Source: Siderastrea siderea (taxonomy: Eukaryota; Cnidaria; Anthozoa; Scleractinia; Rhizangiidae). Taken from it: a stretch of DNA of 64,000 bases. Both the position numbers and the translations under genes were made by a program. The stretch is from assembly GCA_964030785.1 (NCBI GenBank), contig OZ034966.1:6610652-6674651 (forward strand). Reading direction: 5' to 3'. Positions 12,393-23,316 of this stretch are shown one piece after another. Position 1 is the first letter of the stretch, and each line of letters begins with the position of its first letter. Below the pieces are notes generated by a model. It saw only the letters and a program-made list of their open reading frames with translations. It did no database searches and was not told the DNA's origin.

Positions 12393-12755
12393 ATGGATGT
12401 CTGTACAGATCAACAAGCGATCTCACAAGACTGGCTAACAGAGGATGTATATATAGATCAACAAGAAATCTCAGAAGAATGGCCAACTAAGGAAAGTTTT
12501 AAAAAAAGAGAAATTTTAAAATGGAGAGATATTTCAGATGATATATACAAAATTAAAAAAGTTTCATACCGGAAAGGTAAAGTTGGGAATTCAGCTATTT
12601 TAACTTTAAAAACAAAAAATGGAGATGAATATCTTGTATGGGCCCCTAAACGCCTTGCTGAAGATTTAGAAGATGATTCTTATCAATTTGCTTATAAAAT
12701 AGGTCTCAAAACGTCTGCTTACGGTAATGAATATTTTGATTATGAATTAATATAA
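12393..12755 (+). CDS. Uncharacterised 120-residue protein abutting the palindrome
   Basis: The ATG is at 12,393, one base after the right arm of the palindrome, and the stop is TAA at 12,753. The N-terminus has two copies of a 16-residue unit (DVCTDQQAISQDWLTE and DVYIDQQEISEEWPTK). The rest (residues ~37-120) is Lys-rich and alternates strand-like blocks: YKIKKVSYRKGKVG, AILTLKTKNGDEYLVWAPKRL, FAYKIGLKTSAYGNEYFDYEL. That pattern could be a small beta-barrel such as an OB-fold nucleic-acid binder, but this is inference. It has no signal peptide and no Cys pairs. An uninterrupted frame with ordinary composition suggests real or recent coding. Its position suggests that it belongs to the same mobile unit as the palindrome. 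Confidence 0.55.
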   Translation: MDVCTDQQAISQDWLTEDVYIDQQEISEEWPTKESFKKREILKWRDISDDIYKIKKVSYRKGKVGNSAILTLKTKNGDEYLVWAPKRLAEDLEDDSYQFAYKIGLKTSAYGNEYFDYELI

Positions 12756-13034
12756 TCTGTCTATGTATATTGGTTTGTTTTTTCAAGCTTGAGTTGTTAA
12801 TAGTCAGGCACGCCTTTGTTATTGTTTTGATCTGAAATTTGCGATCAAATTACTCGTCGAACGTGACAAAACGTCTCAACAGTTCAACTGGTAAAAATAT
12901 AAATTGTAGCCTGAAGCTAAAATTTCTTCGCCTGTCTTTGACTTTAGTGCCAGTAAAAGGGCTTTCGATTATTTTCAGCGCATTTTGGCGGCTGTTGAAA
13001 AAGCTAGAACTCAAAGAATGTTTGTGTCCGCATA

Positions 13035-13675
13035 GGAAACCCAAGCATAATATTTGAATATCATTAAAAATGGCGTTTCAAAATATAAGACTTTGTATGG
13101 GATTTCGAAGCGAACATTTTGAGCAATACATAACAACGAACTATCTGAATCAAGTTTATGAAACATTACATGGTGTTGTTTGTTATCCTTACAAAGCATT
13201 TTGAGCAATTTTAGGTCCAGTTACTTAACTGTGTTAGTACGTGTATAATACATTGACAAGGAAGGAGTCATTTGGCCTGATTTAGCCACTATCACCGCTC
13301 GACACGTTTCGGAATTCGCTCGAATTTACCCACAAATATAGTTCAGGCTCCCATTCTGACTTAGCGACTTGACAAAAGGAAGACATACAAGTGATTTTCT
13401 CAAAACCAATTGCACATACCTCGTGTCCCAAAAGAATTATCCACTGCACAAAATCATAATTGTATCTCAAAATAGGCCGCCATGGATGCGTGAGGATCCC
13501 GATGGTCCCATTTGACAGCGGTCGGCACTGGACACCAGTCAACTTATGCCCTTATGGGGAGGGCCACGCTCGTTTTGGTCGTGTTACAATTTTGTAGTAA
13601 CTATGACCCGGTGCGGACATAAGATTGTCGCTCCGACGCAGTCTGGTTCGCGTGAGAAAATCGCTGCGTGTTACA
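13035..13675. repeat. Long inverted repeat, left arm
   Basis: About 640 bp is the reverse complement of 14,155-14,790 with moderate divergence. Landmarks are CCCAAGCATAATATTTGAA at the outer end and GTGCGGAC..GATTGTCGCTCC near the inner end. Matching reading frames occur in both arms only because the arms are copies. Confidence 0.85.
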
Positions 13676-14154
13676 AGCGGATAGCAAAAATAAACCATTC
13701 CCATTTCTGAATTTATATCCCTTTTTAGGGTGTATATTTTCTTGTTTTTTTAATAAGTAGGTTACCTGACCGGCTTCATGCAAATATAGAAATAGATATA
13801 GTATATACAATAACAATTTTAAAACAAAACATTTTCACGCGCGTGAGGATATGAATTTAAATGAATTTGCCGACTTAGGTTCAAAAAAAAAATATCTGAT
13901 ATATAAAACCTATCGACGATTGAAATTGAACACATTTAATTCACACAGAGTACGTATTTAAAATTTACGCAGTAGACCGACCTGTATTACACACGTTTTG
14001 TACATGAACGCAAATATGTTCAATTTACCACGCATGAATAGAAACATTGGAGGAAGGAGAAACACGGTTCACTTTCTTTTTTGCTTGAATCATTTTCATT
14101 TTCTAACGGCCAAGACCGTTTTAATTTCTTTCGATAACTTAATTCTCTCCACAA
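13676..14154. other. Spacer between inverted-repeat arms
   Basis: About 480 bp of AT-rich sequence with no recognised gene. Confidence 0.5.
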
Positions 14155-14790
14155 GGTCACGGAGTCCCGCGCAGCGATTCCAGACTACGTTGGAGCGACA
14201 ATTTGAGTCCGCACCGGGCCATAGTTACTACAGAATTGTAACACGACCAAAACGAGCGTGGCCCTCCCCATAAGGGCATAAGTTGACTGGTGTCCAGTGC
14301 CGACCGCTGTCAAATGGGACCATCGGGATCCTCACGCATCCATGGCGGCCTATTTTGAGATGCTATTATGATTTTGTGCAGTGGATAATTCTTTTGGGAC
14401 ACGAGGTATGTGCAATTGGTTTTGAGAAAATCACTTGTATGTCTTCCTTTTGTCAAGTCGCTAAGTCAGAATGGGAGCCTGAACTATATTTGTGGGTAAA
14501 TTTGAGCGAATTCCGAAACGTGTCGAGCGGTAATAGTGGCTAAATCGGGCCAAATGACTCCTTCCTTGTCAATGTATTATACACGTACTAACACAGTAAA
14601 GTAAATGGACCTAAAATTGCTCAAAATGCGTTGTAAGGATAGCAAACAACACCATGTAATGTTTCATGAACTTTATTCAGTTAGTTTGCTGTTTTGTATT
14701 GCTCAAAATGTTCGCTTCGAAATCCCATACAAAGTCTTATATTTTAAAGCGCCATTTTTAATATTATTCAAATATTATGCTTGGGTGTCC
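14155..14790. repeat. Long inverted repeat, right arm
   Basis: Reverse-complement partner of 13,035-13,675. The 86-codon frame at 14,283-14,543 reappears on the opposite strand at 13,282-13,542 with four residue changes. I do not treat either as a gene. Confidence 0.85.
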
Positions 14791-15944
14791 TGTGGTGTCC
14801 GTTAGCCGGCCAGCCTCCCAGTCCGCCTACCCAAAAGCAAACTATATTCAGCGAGCGCTCGCGGAATATGATTTACAAGCGAATCTAGAATCATAAAGGT
14901 TTGGAATCTTGTTTAATTGGGTATTCTTGACTTTCCCATGGCCATGAAACACAAAAGGCGAATGCACGCAGGGCAGAAATGTTTCCAAAACTCACTCGAT
15001 CACGCCGCTCTGACCACCGCTCCGCGCATTTAGTTTTAGTTGATAGCGCTAGATAAAGCGAGAACATTTCACATTCCTGTCAAATAGAAGAAACTCTTTT
15101 GTTAATAGCTTTTATTTTCTTTGTTATCATCGCACAGGATGGATATTCATTTCAATTTTCAAAATACATGAATTGCCCTGAAAACAAAACGTACTGCAGC
15201 TACATTGTAGCTGAAGTGTCGACTGCGGCTAACAGATCAGAAAGTTTCTGTTCGCAAACCATTCTTTCTCCTCCTTTTCTGCAATTCCAGGGATTAGTTT
15301 ATGGAAAAAATTGAAGTGTTGTTCTTAGGCATCGAAGTCTTTGAAGCTTTCGCTTTAGCGTCGCTACTGGCACTGCAGAGCGAGTCCCGTCGTCACATTT
15401 AGAAGACCAAAACATTTCAGGGCGTGAAGAACGTGCACCGTAATGAAGTAAAATGTCGGCGAATAAGCTTGTCCAACCTTTCAATCTATTGGATATCTTT
15501 TGCTTCACTAGTGCAATACCCAAGAATATCCCTTGAATAATGATTTGTTTCATAAGCTTGACTGTTTTGGTACTGCCACGCGATGAAGAGCTTAAACCGC
15601 TTAGAGTCCTGGCGTTGTCTCACACAGTTCACGAGAAAAATAACAAACAAGACCAAAATAACCGGCCAGATGTAACCGCTATTAATTTTTTAAGGCCAAA
15701 AAAGTAAACGAAGGCCCAAACTGACTGTATTGGCGCGGATGTAGCCGGATTTCAATTAACTATGCAAAAATCGTGATTTTAGATGGCATAGAAAATGGCG
15801 GATTTCTCACTCGATGCGCGCAAAGCACTGTGGGTGACTAGGATCCTTTAAGGGGTTTTCCCTTCAATGTTTGTACAAAAATATAAATTACGTCATTGTC
15901 TGTGAGTTTCACCAAACCGCGAAGTCACGCGTCGTAAACACAAC
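14791..15944. other. Non-coding stretch, nothing recognised
   Basis: No supported exon, RNA gene or clear terminal repeat was seen. Confidence 0.45.
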
Positions 15945-16298
15945 TTAGGGAATGTGGTCCTCTTCCCATGTATCAGTGCAATGCTTAACTAGAATTATAT
16001 GGTAGATCGGGACAGAGATGGTTAGTTCATGTAAGATTTCTTCTTGTTTATAACAAGGGTAACAACACCCTCCACAACAACAATGCATATAGGCTACACA
16101 CACCAGAATATGTACAAGCCGCTGTCTTTCAGGACAAAAAGGTTGCATTAAAAGCTCATCGTGAACCAAGTTCCAACCCAAAGCTTCTCGCTCTTTCATT
16201 TTTATGATAAGGTAATGTTTGAAAATCATCTCACGTAGCTCAGGCGGTAAGTTTTGAATTGCTTCGGTAATCTGACAGTTGTTGAATCCGGCAGCCAT
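15945..16298 (-). CDS. F-box-like short cysteine-rich protein, copy 2 (longer)
   Basis: The ATG at 16,298 gives 117 residues and precedes a degenerate F-box-like segment (LPPELREMIFKHYLIIKMKE, residues ~18-37). Next come a WNLVHDE stretch and a Cys cluster (CCCGGCCYPCYK, residues ~70-81), then a C-terminal tail missing from the 1.8-kb copy. F-boxes bind Skp1 in SCF ubiquitin ligases, but only the first helix resembles one here, so ligase function is not claimed. An in-frame TTG nine bases upstream is not needed. The copy lies at the left edge of duplicated segment A and extends beyond it, which argues that this locus is the source. It could be an exon of a larger gene. Confidence 0.55.
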   Translation of the reverse strand: MAAGFNNCQITEAIQNLPPELREMIFKHYLIIKMKEREALGWNLVHDELLMQPFCPERQRLVHILVCVAYMHCCCGGCCYPCYKQEEILHELTISVPIYHIILVKHCTDTWEEDHIP

Positions 16299-18139
16299 CG
16301 ATATCAAATTTGACTCACAAATATCTAATCGATTATAAATTTTTTTTGTATGTGTGTGTTCGGTTATGCTTCGTTTTAATATTTTCTTTTTTTAATGTTG
16401 GGTGGTTTATTTCAGTTATTAAGTAGTATATAGAGAGTCAGACAAATATTACCTGATTCTCAGGCTTTTATTTTCTTTTTTTAAAGCTCCCACCATAATA
16501 AACAAGCGAGCAAAGGGAGCTTGTTTATTAGGGTGGGGGGTTTAAAATTAGAAAATAAACCGCTGAGAATCAGGTGGTATTTGTCTGACTCTCTATATAC
16601 TACTTTTTCTTTGTTTTTTGTGCACGATAGCCAAGACGCGAGAAAAACTGCTTTTGTTACCTGAAATCCTACATAATAATTGTGGCGTAATAAATTTGGC
16701 AAGTAATGAAAGGTCCTCATTCTACCAGATTTTTACACAATAATCCACAATTGTGTGATTAAGAATAACAAAATGGTACGAAAATGAGACTAAGAATTCT
16801 GTGCAAAGATATCGACAAAAAGCCGGCACTATCGAACTGCCACGAACAAGCGAAAGGAAAAAAATGAAAAGAAACGGCAAATCGAGCGGCGATTAGATTG
16901 GAGCATAGTATGTAAACGCTAAACAATTTCCCGATGTCGCACGAGTGATGCGAGCTCAAGCTGTGAATACTTTTAGAATATGCTTGTTCTTAGTTTAGCT
17001 GTAGACGGGCTGTTTGGCGGACGTCAACATCAGTCGTGTGCTACTTGTATTCGCATAAGCACATTAGAACATATGAGGTTTACATTGATTTAATACGGCC
17101 CTTCACTAAAAGCCATTATCAAAACACACATTGTTTCTTACAGCTCTAGCCAGTCAAAACTCAAGGACGTTTGAGTTTTCAAGCATAACGTCTCATACAA
17201 CTGTTATCGAGGCAACAAATTTTCCTTTCACCCTGCAAAGGTGGACTTTAGAGGGCGAGCATGGAAAGTTTGAATTCTTTTGCTAAAATGTGTTTGTTTG
17301 TTGCGGAATCGATTCCAACGACTTTTGGAGACTCATTCAGCAAACCAGTGAGGCAAAATTAGTTCTCTGGAAAGAGTAAAGGACTTTTCAAGGTAGGTGT
17401 AAAATTCAAGAGCTGTTCAAGATTATACGAACCGTGGCAATACTGCAGATGGCGTGCGCGGAAAAATTTCAAAAAGAAGTGATAGGTAGCTGTCTTTTCC
17501 ATTCTAAGCAGCTATATAATTCGAACTTGAATGAATTACTCAAGTTACTTAAATGGGTACTTGTACTTTTTGTGCTTAATTTCGTTGCTACGTCTCTTCT
17601 GAAACCTACCCAATGTCTGCACCAGTCGGTTGAACCCCGGTCGGCGATAAATCGTAAAACAGCATTTCGCACGAAAGCCTAAAAATGTCAAAGTTGCTTT
17701 TCGCAGTACCGAGAAACAATGTTTGCTTGGCGTAAACGATACCAGGCGAGCTACGAGACTAAAGCTGCATAACCCCTGCTTCAAGCACTCGTTGCAAAGG
17801 TCACTGTTCGGTGAAGCAACGTGGAGTCGAACGTGCACACCAAATACCTCTAGTCGTCTAAGAGCTAATCGAGAAATAACCTACACGAAAAGAATGTACA
17901 CAAACAAATCTTCACTTACTTGCTTTGAAAGAGCCATGTTGGTTGGTTGAAAATGTAGCAAAATATCACTGGTAAACTAAGCACTCTGGTTAAGCTGTCG
18001 TGGTGCACTCTATCACTGACTCGCTCAACTGATTCGGACGTGGTACAGTTTGTTCATTTATACCTTATTCAAACTGCCCTTGAATGCACAGACAACAAAG
18101 AAACCGTCGTCATATGATTGGCCCGCGTTCCACGTACAT
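16046..18139. repeat. Long direct repeat A, right copy (A2)
   Basis: Counterpart of 1,834-3,914. It includes the same hairpin and the same short frames. Here it runs without interruption into repeat B2. Confidence 0.9.
16422..16604. mobile_element. Foldback MITE inside repeat A2
   Basis: Second copy of the 183-bp hairpin at 2,213-2,395, with the same ends. Confidence 0.8.
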
Positions 18140-18942
18140 GAATTTCAAAACATTTGCAAAGAAACATCGCAAAGACTTGAGACCAACTTTTGTCACAGGG
18201 AAAAAAGTTTGGTCAAAACAGGTGAGACTTCAAAGGAGCATCATCTTGTTTTGCCTTTAAAGGAAGGGCTCACGGTTTAGCGCATGCTCATGAATCTAAA
18301 TGCTGTTTTTTCGTTAAAGTTTTTTCGCCTGTGCACGCTGTAGCGAGTGCGCAATTAATATTATATCATAACATTGTTAAAGAACCAATCAGAAGCAAGT
18401 AGTTTGCTCGAGTGTGAAATTTTCTTGCCAAACTTTCGGGTTTAATGATTTCTCAGCTATCCGGCTGACATGCCACTGGCAGCCATTTGTCCAAAGCGCG
18501 TGCAAATAGCGGTAAATTCGTTAACCATGGAATAAAACCTTCGGGTAAACAATAAATTCAACGTTGACAATGTTGGTGCAATCCAGTAATGTTTCCTGCG
18601 AAATTAATCCTCCGCCGTTCTACTTGGGCTTACTATGGTATGTCATCGCTGAGATACGTGCGAGTCAGGGATTATTAACCGATAGAATTACTAATAACTC
18701 GGAAAAAAGTAATTTCATTATTGCACATGCGCCGAGCCGTGAACCTGTCCCTTGGAGTTTTCAACTGAAAACAATTATTCTACGAGGGCGTGCTGGATGT
18801 CGAATTATTTATAACCAGCGAGGCGCATTAGTAATAGTCATTTGATATCCAGCAAGCCCGAGTAGAATAACTGTTTTATTGAAAACTTAACCAATAAATC
18901 CTCGCGAAGCGAGGTTTATAAATTTGTCGGAATTCATCGCTC
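18140..18942. repeat. Direct repeat B, right copy (B2)
   Basis: Matches 9,420-10,221. It is fused directly to A2 at CCACGTACAT|GAATTTC and holds the second copy of the 128-bp hairpin (18,758-18,885). Confidence 0.88.
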
Positions 18943-19015
18943 GGAGATTACGAGTTTGTCGCGTAGGATCGCGCGTGGATCACTTAGGGCGGTCGAATCT
19001 CGGGTTGCCTATATG

Positions 19016-19574
19016 TACAGTCGAAGCTATCGTAAGCGACCATCTCGGGAATCTAGAAAAGTGGTCGCAGCTAGAGCTGGTCGCCTACAAGAATGGGCTC
19101 TTTTAAGCGACCACCTAATAAAACAATAGCAGAAATCCTAAAATATAGTATTGTTAAGAGAGGTATTAACAATATTACATAGATTTTTATTGCCTACCAC
19201 AAAAGAGGTTCGCGTATGTACAGGCCACCGAACCATTAACGCATATGTTTTGTATTACGCTAAATTTGACCAAGAAGACTTAAAAACAAAGGAAAAGACC
19301 AGCTCAGCTAGTAACTCACAAAAGTGGTCACGATCGCTTACGGGAGCGGTCGCTTACGAGAGCTTTCAATTACAGAGTTTAAGTGACAATTCAAATGGGT
19401 CTCACAACAATGGCGGTAGAGTTAGGGCTATTGTTTCGTTCTTTACCTATTGTTCTCCTCGACCAATCCTAGACCCCGTCTGGAAGCGGTGCGGGTCCTC
19501 CAAACAATGGTCGTAACTAGAGCTGGTCACTTACCATGCTTACGAGAGTGGTTGCAAGGAGAGCTTTCACTGTA
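19016..19574. mobile_element. MITE with TA-flanked terminal inverted repeats
   Basis: The left end TACAGTCGAAGCTATCG and the right end, read in reverse, TACAGTGAAAGCTCTCC match as TIRs beginning with TA. That is compatible with a Tc1/mariner-type TA target. Several internal GTGGTCGC / TAAGCGACC motifs occur near both ends, as expected of transposase-binding repeats. It has no coding capacity. Confidence 0.6.
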
Positions 19575-19959
19575 TTTCGAAGATGTCCGCAGTTGCCTGG
19601 CAACAAAATGGAATCGCCACCGCTGACAATGGTTCGCCTTCATGTTTGTTCTTTGCATGCGGACATGTTTATTCATCGTCTGTGAACGCTTTTGTTTTCA
19701 GCTGTTTACGACTAATATGTAATGCAAAGGAGGGATAGGACGCCTGATTCAACCGAGTGGCTGGAAATCCTCGCCGGGGGAGGATTTATCATCGACACTC
19801 CGCTTAAGTTGGTAAATATGGCTAAAATGCGTTCCAAATGGAGTCTTCGAAAAATATTTTATCCACTTTGTTTTAATTTCAAACATAACTTTAAATACAA
19901 TTTACATGGAAGCAACTGGAAACGAGAATCTCTAGGCCTCATCAGAATGGCATAGCTAA

Positions 19960-20213
19960 TACTTGGGCTCGGGGATCCCACATGAAGATAACAAGCGAAT
20001 GAAATGTGAGGCTTGTGGGATGTGGCTAAAAGTCAGAATACCGCACAAATGTGCTCAGGTAATTTTTTGCCACTAAATAGGGCAGTATGGGCACGTTGGT
20101 AGCGGGCATTACCCCTAAATCGACCAGAAAAAATAGTGAGCCCAAGTATCAGCAGCCATGGAAAGCTGTACTTGCTACAGTTTTCCTTAGCACATTTGTG
20201 TGGTATTCTAACT
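19960..20213. repeat. Interleaved inverted repeats
   Basis: TACTTGGGCTC (19,960) pairs with GAGCCCAAGTA (20,138). AGTCAGAATACCGCACAAATGTGCT (20,031) pairs with a near-exact inverse at 20,189-20,213. The two pairs are interleaved rather than nested. Confidence 0.5.
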
Positions 20214-20743
20214 TTACATGAGCTGATGGCCTAGCTCCACTTAGCCAATCAAAATGCTAGAAATCCAATATACCTAATCCAGTTTTTAATAATTTCAGAT
20301 ATATTACAATAGCTTTCAATATCCTAGTTTAGAGGAACAATTCCATCATCATCTGGTCTGTATCTGCCGCAACTGCATTCCTACAAGATAACAGGTAACA
20401 CTAATTATCAGATAGCATGTGAGGAAAAAAAGGAGTATAGCCGGTAAGCTTTTCCCCTTAAAACCAAATTCAACTGTAATCTCTCGCAAGCTTCTACTTT
20501 CAGATCAGATTGAAGTTTCAAACAGGATTTTGTTAACACGTTCGCGGTAATAGAGACGGCAACATACGAGAATAATAACTCGTGAATACAGCTGCCTTTT
20601 GGAGGGAGTATTCAAAAGACCGATCGAGATCTGGGAACTAGAGCGAAGGACGAACGGAAATTGACTGAAAGGAGAAAAGGATTGTTTCCCATCATGCTTC
20701 TCGTGCACTCGTCCGGCTAGACAGCAGCAACGACAATCGTGTG

Positions 20744-20941
20744 CTCAGAGTCCTCAGGCTTCTTGGTCCGCGGGTGGTCGCCGGGAGAGACTCTGGCTTA
20801 AAAAAAATGATTGGCTGTTCTCTGTAACAAAACTAAGAACCAGTAACCATGGTAACCGCAGGATTTCTGCAGTTAAAATTCCAGTACCCCAGAGTCTCTC
20901 CTGGCGACTGCCTGCTGACCAACAAGCCTAAGGACTCTGAG
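20744..20941. mobile_element. Short MITE with ~50-bp terminal inverted repeats
   Basis: CTCAGAGTCCTCAGGCTTCT...GTCGCCGGGAGAGACTCTGG at the left is mirrored by CCAGAGTCTCTCCTGGCGAC...GGACTCTGAG at the right. A weaker relative of the right end lies near 57,418-57,470. Confidence 0.7.
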
Positions 20942-21373
20942 GACGAGTTTGTGCAACAAAAAGATTATTGAGATAAACAACTTACCCTAAAAGTGAATGA
21001 CTGATCGAATGCTGTAACAAAAACAGCAACAAAAATGTCAAAACTCCATAAATTGTTCTGAAAGTATTTTACGAATGGTTTAGGGAGACCTGACAAGTTT
21101 GGTCTTCGAAGGACTTGCATCCATTTCAAGAAAGTAATTAATGAGGCTCCCGTTCATCCTTATAGATTCTTGTCTATTACTTGAACCAAGGAGTCATGTC
21201 ATAAGTCGGTGAAGTATGATCGTCCAGGTGAGTGTAGTCCTGAGAGGGACTGTCCTGGCATTGACTGACGTTTCAACAAACTGAGTGGAAGTCATCATCA
21301 ACGTATCTAATGGATTCTTTTCAGAACGATATCGAACTTTATGAGTGTGTAGGAAAAACAGATTAACAAATAG

Positions 21374-22710
21374 ACCTTTTTACCGATACAGCAGCCATAT
21401 TGATTATGCCCCCTGTGCATCCCATAGTACTGGATTGATTCTATTATTGTGATAATGTTGCATTATCACTACAAAAGAATAAATTTCAATAAACACCATG
21501 GGAAGCCCTAACCTGCGATCAGGCCGAATTTTAGCATCGCTCTGATATTCTCTTACGTGGGTCGCTCGCTAAAATAGGGCCTGATACAATCTCTCACAAG
21601 AGTTCGTGTCGGCGGCCAAATTTTGGCCGCGGGATCTCGCAATCTGATTGGCCCTTTAACAATAGAGCTGTCAACGGAAGTAAATTCGCTCACAATTTTC
21701 GATCCGACCGCCATCGCCAAGGAACAAGTCTGCCGAGGTAAACGTCTCGCTGAAAGATATTCTCGTCGTTCTAGGAGAATTGCCATCATTTCTTTCTCTC
21801 CTGAGAATGGCGTCCGGTTTGAAGCAAGCTCTTTCTCACTCGGAGCAGAGAAGTACAGCAACAGTGAAGTACGTATCCCGTTTTACCTAAGTAATAAAGA
21901 CTTTCAGTGTATTCATTCAGTGTTACTAATGTCGTTTTATTTATCTCTGATATTGATATCAAAGGATCTGACTAGGTTTATAATAAATGTTCTTCGTTTT
22001 AAAATTCGCTGCTGTTTAGAGATGAAATTACCCTGCGAGCAGAGGCCCTTGATGAAATTCGCTGGTAATCTCAAATATTTATCACTTCTGGAACTAAATT
22101 AAGTTACAAAAGACTCGTTTGTTTATAAACGGTTTTATTGATATCTATATTCTAAAGAGTGAAACTGAAGGTATTTCTCTTAATTTCCCAAGGTATTTTA
22201 CGCAGAAAATCGGTGACAAATGCGTAGAGAATATTTCTGGATACCACCTGAAATGAGAAGGGATTCAAACATGCAGCATATTTTGGTACAAGACAACCTC
22301 GTCGTGTTCTGAATTTTCATGCAGTTTCAGCTCAGACAGAGCAACTATTTAAAATACCGGAGCGCGTTCCTTCAAGGTGTAAATTTGAGCGCTACTGCCA
22401 AGATTTATCGTAGCCTGTGATTTTCTTATTTTTGCCGACATTTGGGGGCTTTTTGCGAATGCCGTTATGGGAAATTTGCATACTGAGGAGCGTGCAAGCA
22501 GAACAAATTCTGATTGGCTGTTTTGTTGAATGTCAATCAATCAAAAAAGTGGGCGGCAGACGTTCTGTGGAAGGATTGTATCAGGCTCTATTTTTCGTTT
22601 CGCCCGTCCCGCCTGAATGTTTCACCGAGCGAAACGAAAATAGAGCCGGATCGCAGGTTAGGGAAGCCCAGGGGACAAAATCAATATGGCTGCTGTATTG
22701 GTAAAAAGGT
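21374..22710. mobile_element. 1.3-kb TIR element with an insertion in its left TIR
   Basis: ACCTTTTTACC(G/A)ATACAGCAGCC at 21,374 is mirrored at 22,687-22,710. The inverted similarity continues through CCTAACCTGCGATC and TAGGGCCTGATACAAT for well over 100 bp. The left TIR is interrupted by about 84 bp (about 21,414-21,497) that the right TIR lacks. The frames inside show no transposase motif. Confidence 0.65.
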
Positions 22711-22833
22711 ATATTACGCCATTATAACGACCAAAGTAAATTCTAAAATTGTCAAGCTTTTAGAAAATGTATTGGTCCATGCAACTTTCTCTCAGAGCAT
22801 CCGGGTAAAAAAACAATCTATAAATCCACTAAA

Positions 22834-23024
22834 TCAGCTTCTGTTTCCTTTGAAACTTCCCACAAACCTAACACTGGGCAAAAACCTTTTTCCAGAACGC
22901 ATGAGATCAAAAGCTTCATTTATTCTCTCCAGTGGCATTGTGTGGGTTATAAATTCATCCAGTTTTAGTCTTCCAGCCATGTACTCTTCGGAGAGCTTGG
23001 GAATACTTTCACGTGCTTTATACC
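22834..23024 (-). pseudogene. Alcohol dehydrogenase, C-terminal exon
   Basis: After a TTTTAG acceptor this minus-strand exon encodes YKARESIPKLSEEYMAGRLK, then a DEFITHTMPLERINEAFDLM segment and SGKR. That is the conserved end of zinc-dependent medium-chain alcohol dehydrogenases (class III formaldehyde/S-nitrosoglutathione type and relatives). The usual last residues after SGK (a short hydrophobic strand) are replaced by about 16 unusual residues before a TGA. Either the true last exon is missing or the end has diverged. It lies in the same order and strand as the exons at 25.1 and 26.1 kb. Confidence 0.72.
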
Positions 23025-23316
23025 CTAAAAATCAAAAGAAGAATAATAGTTTTAACTTGTTTTTTCATTGCGACTAAATCAAATAAGCGCCAATTGCATG
23101 AGTTTCTTTACCCAATATCCTTGTTTAATGTTTGCATTTAGATCTCTCTTTTCTCTCAGTGAAACCTAACAAGTCATTGAAATCCTGCAAGCCCAACAGA
23201 GGTGTGAGAGGATGCATTATTTGGCTTTTGTGCCTAGCTAAGCTCATTCTATACTTGGCCCTCCCCTTAGTTAATAAGTGCATATACCTATTTCAAAAAG
23301 GTTACTTCGGTGATTC

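Noticed and set aside
13282..14543. Two matching 86-codon frames as a duplicated gene
   Set aside because: They match because they sit in the arms of a long inverted repeat; no domain or splice context.
21623..22102. 159-codon frame inside the 1.3-kb TIR element as a transposase
   Set aside because: No catalytic or DNA-binding motif, and composition is not protein-like.
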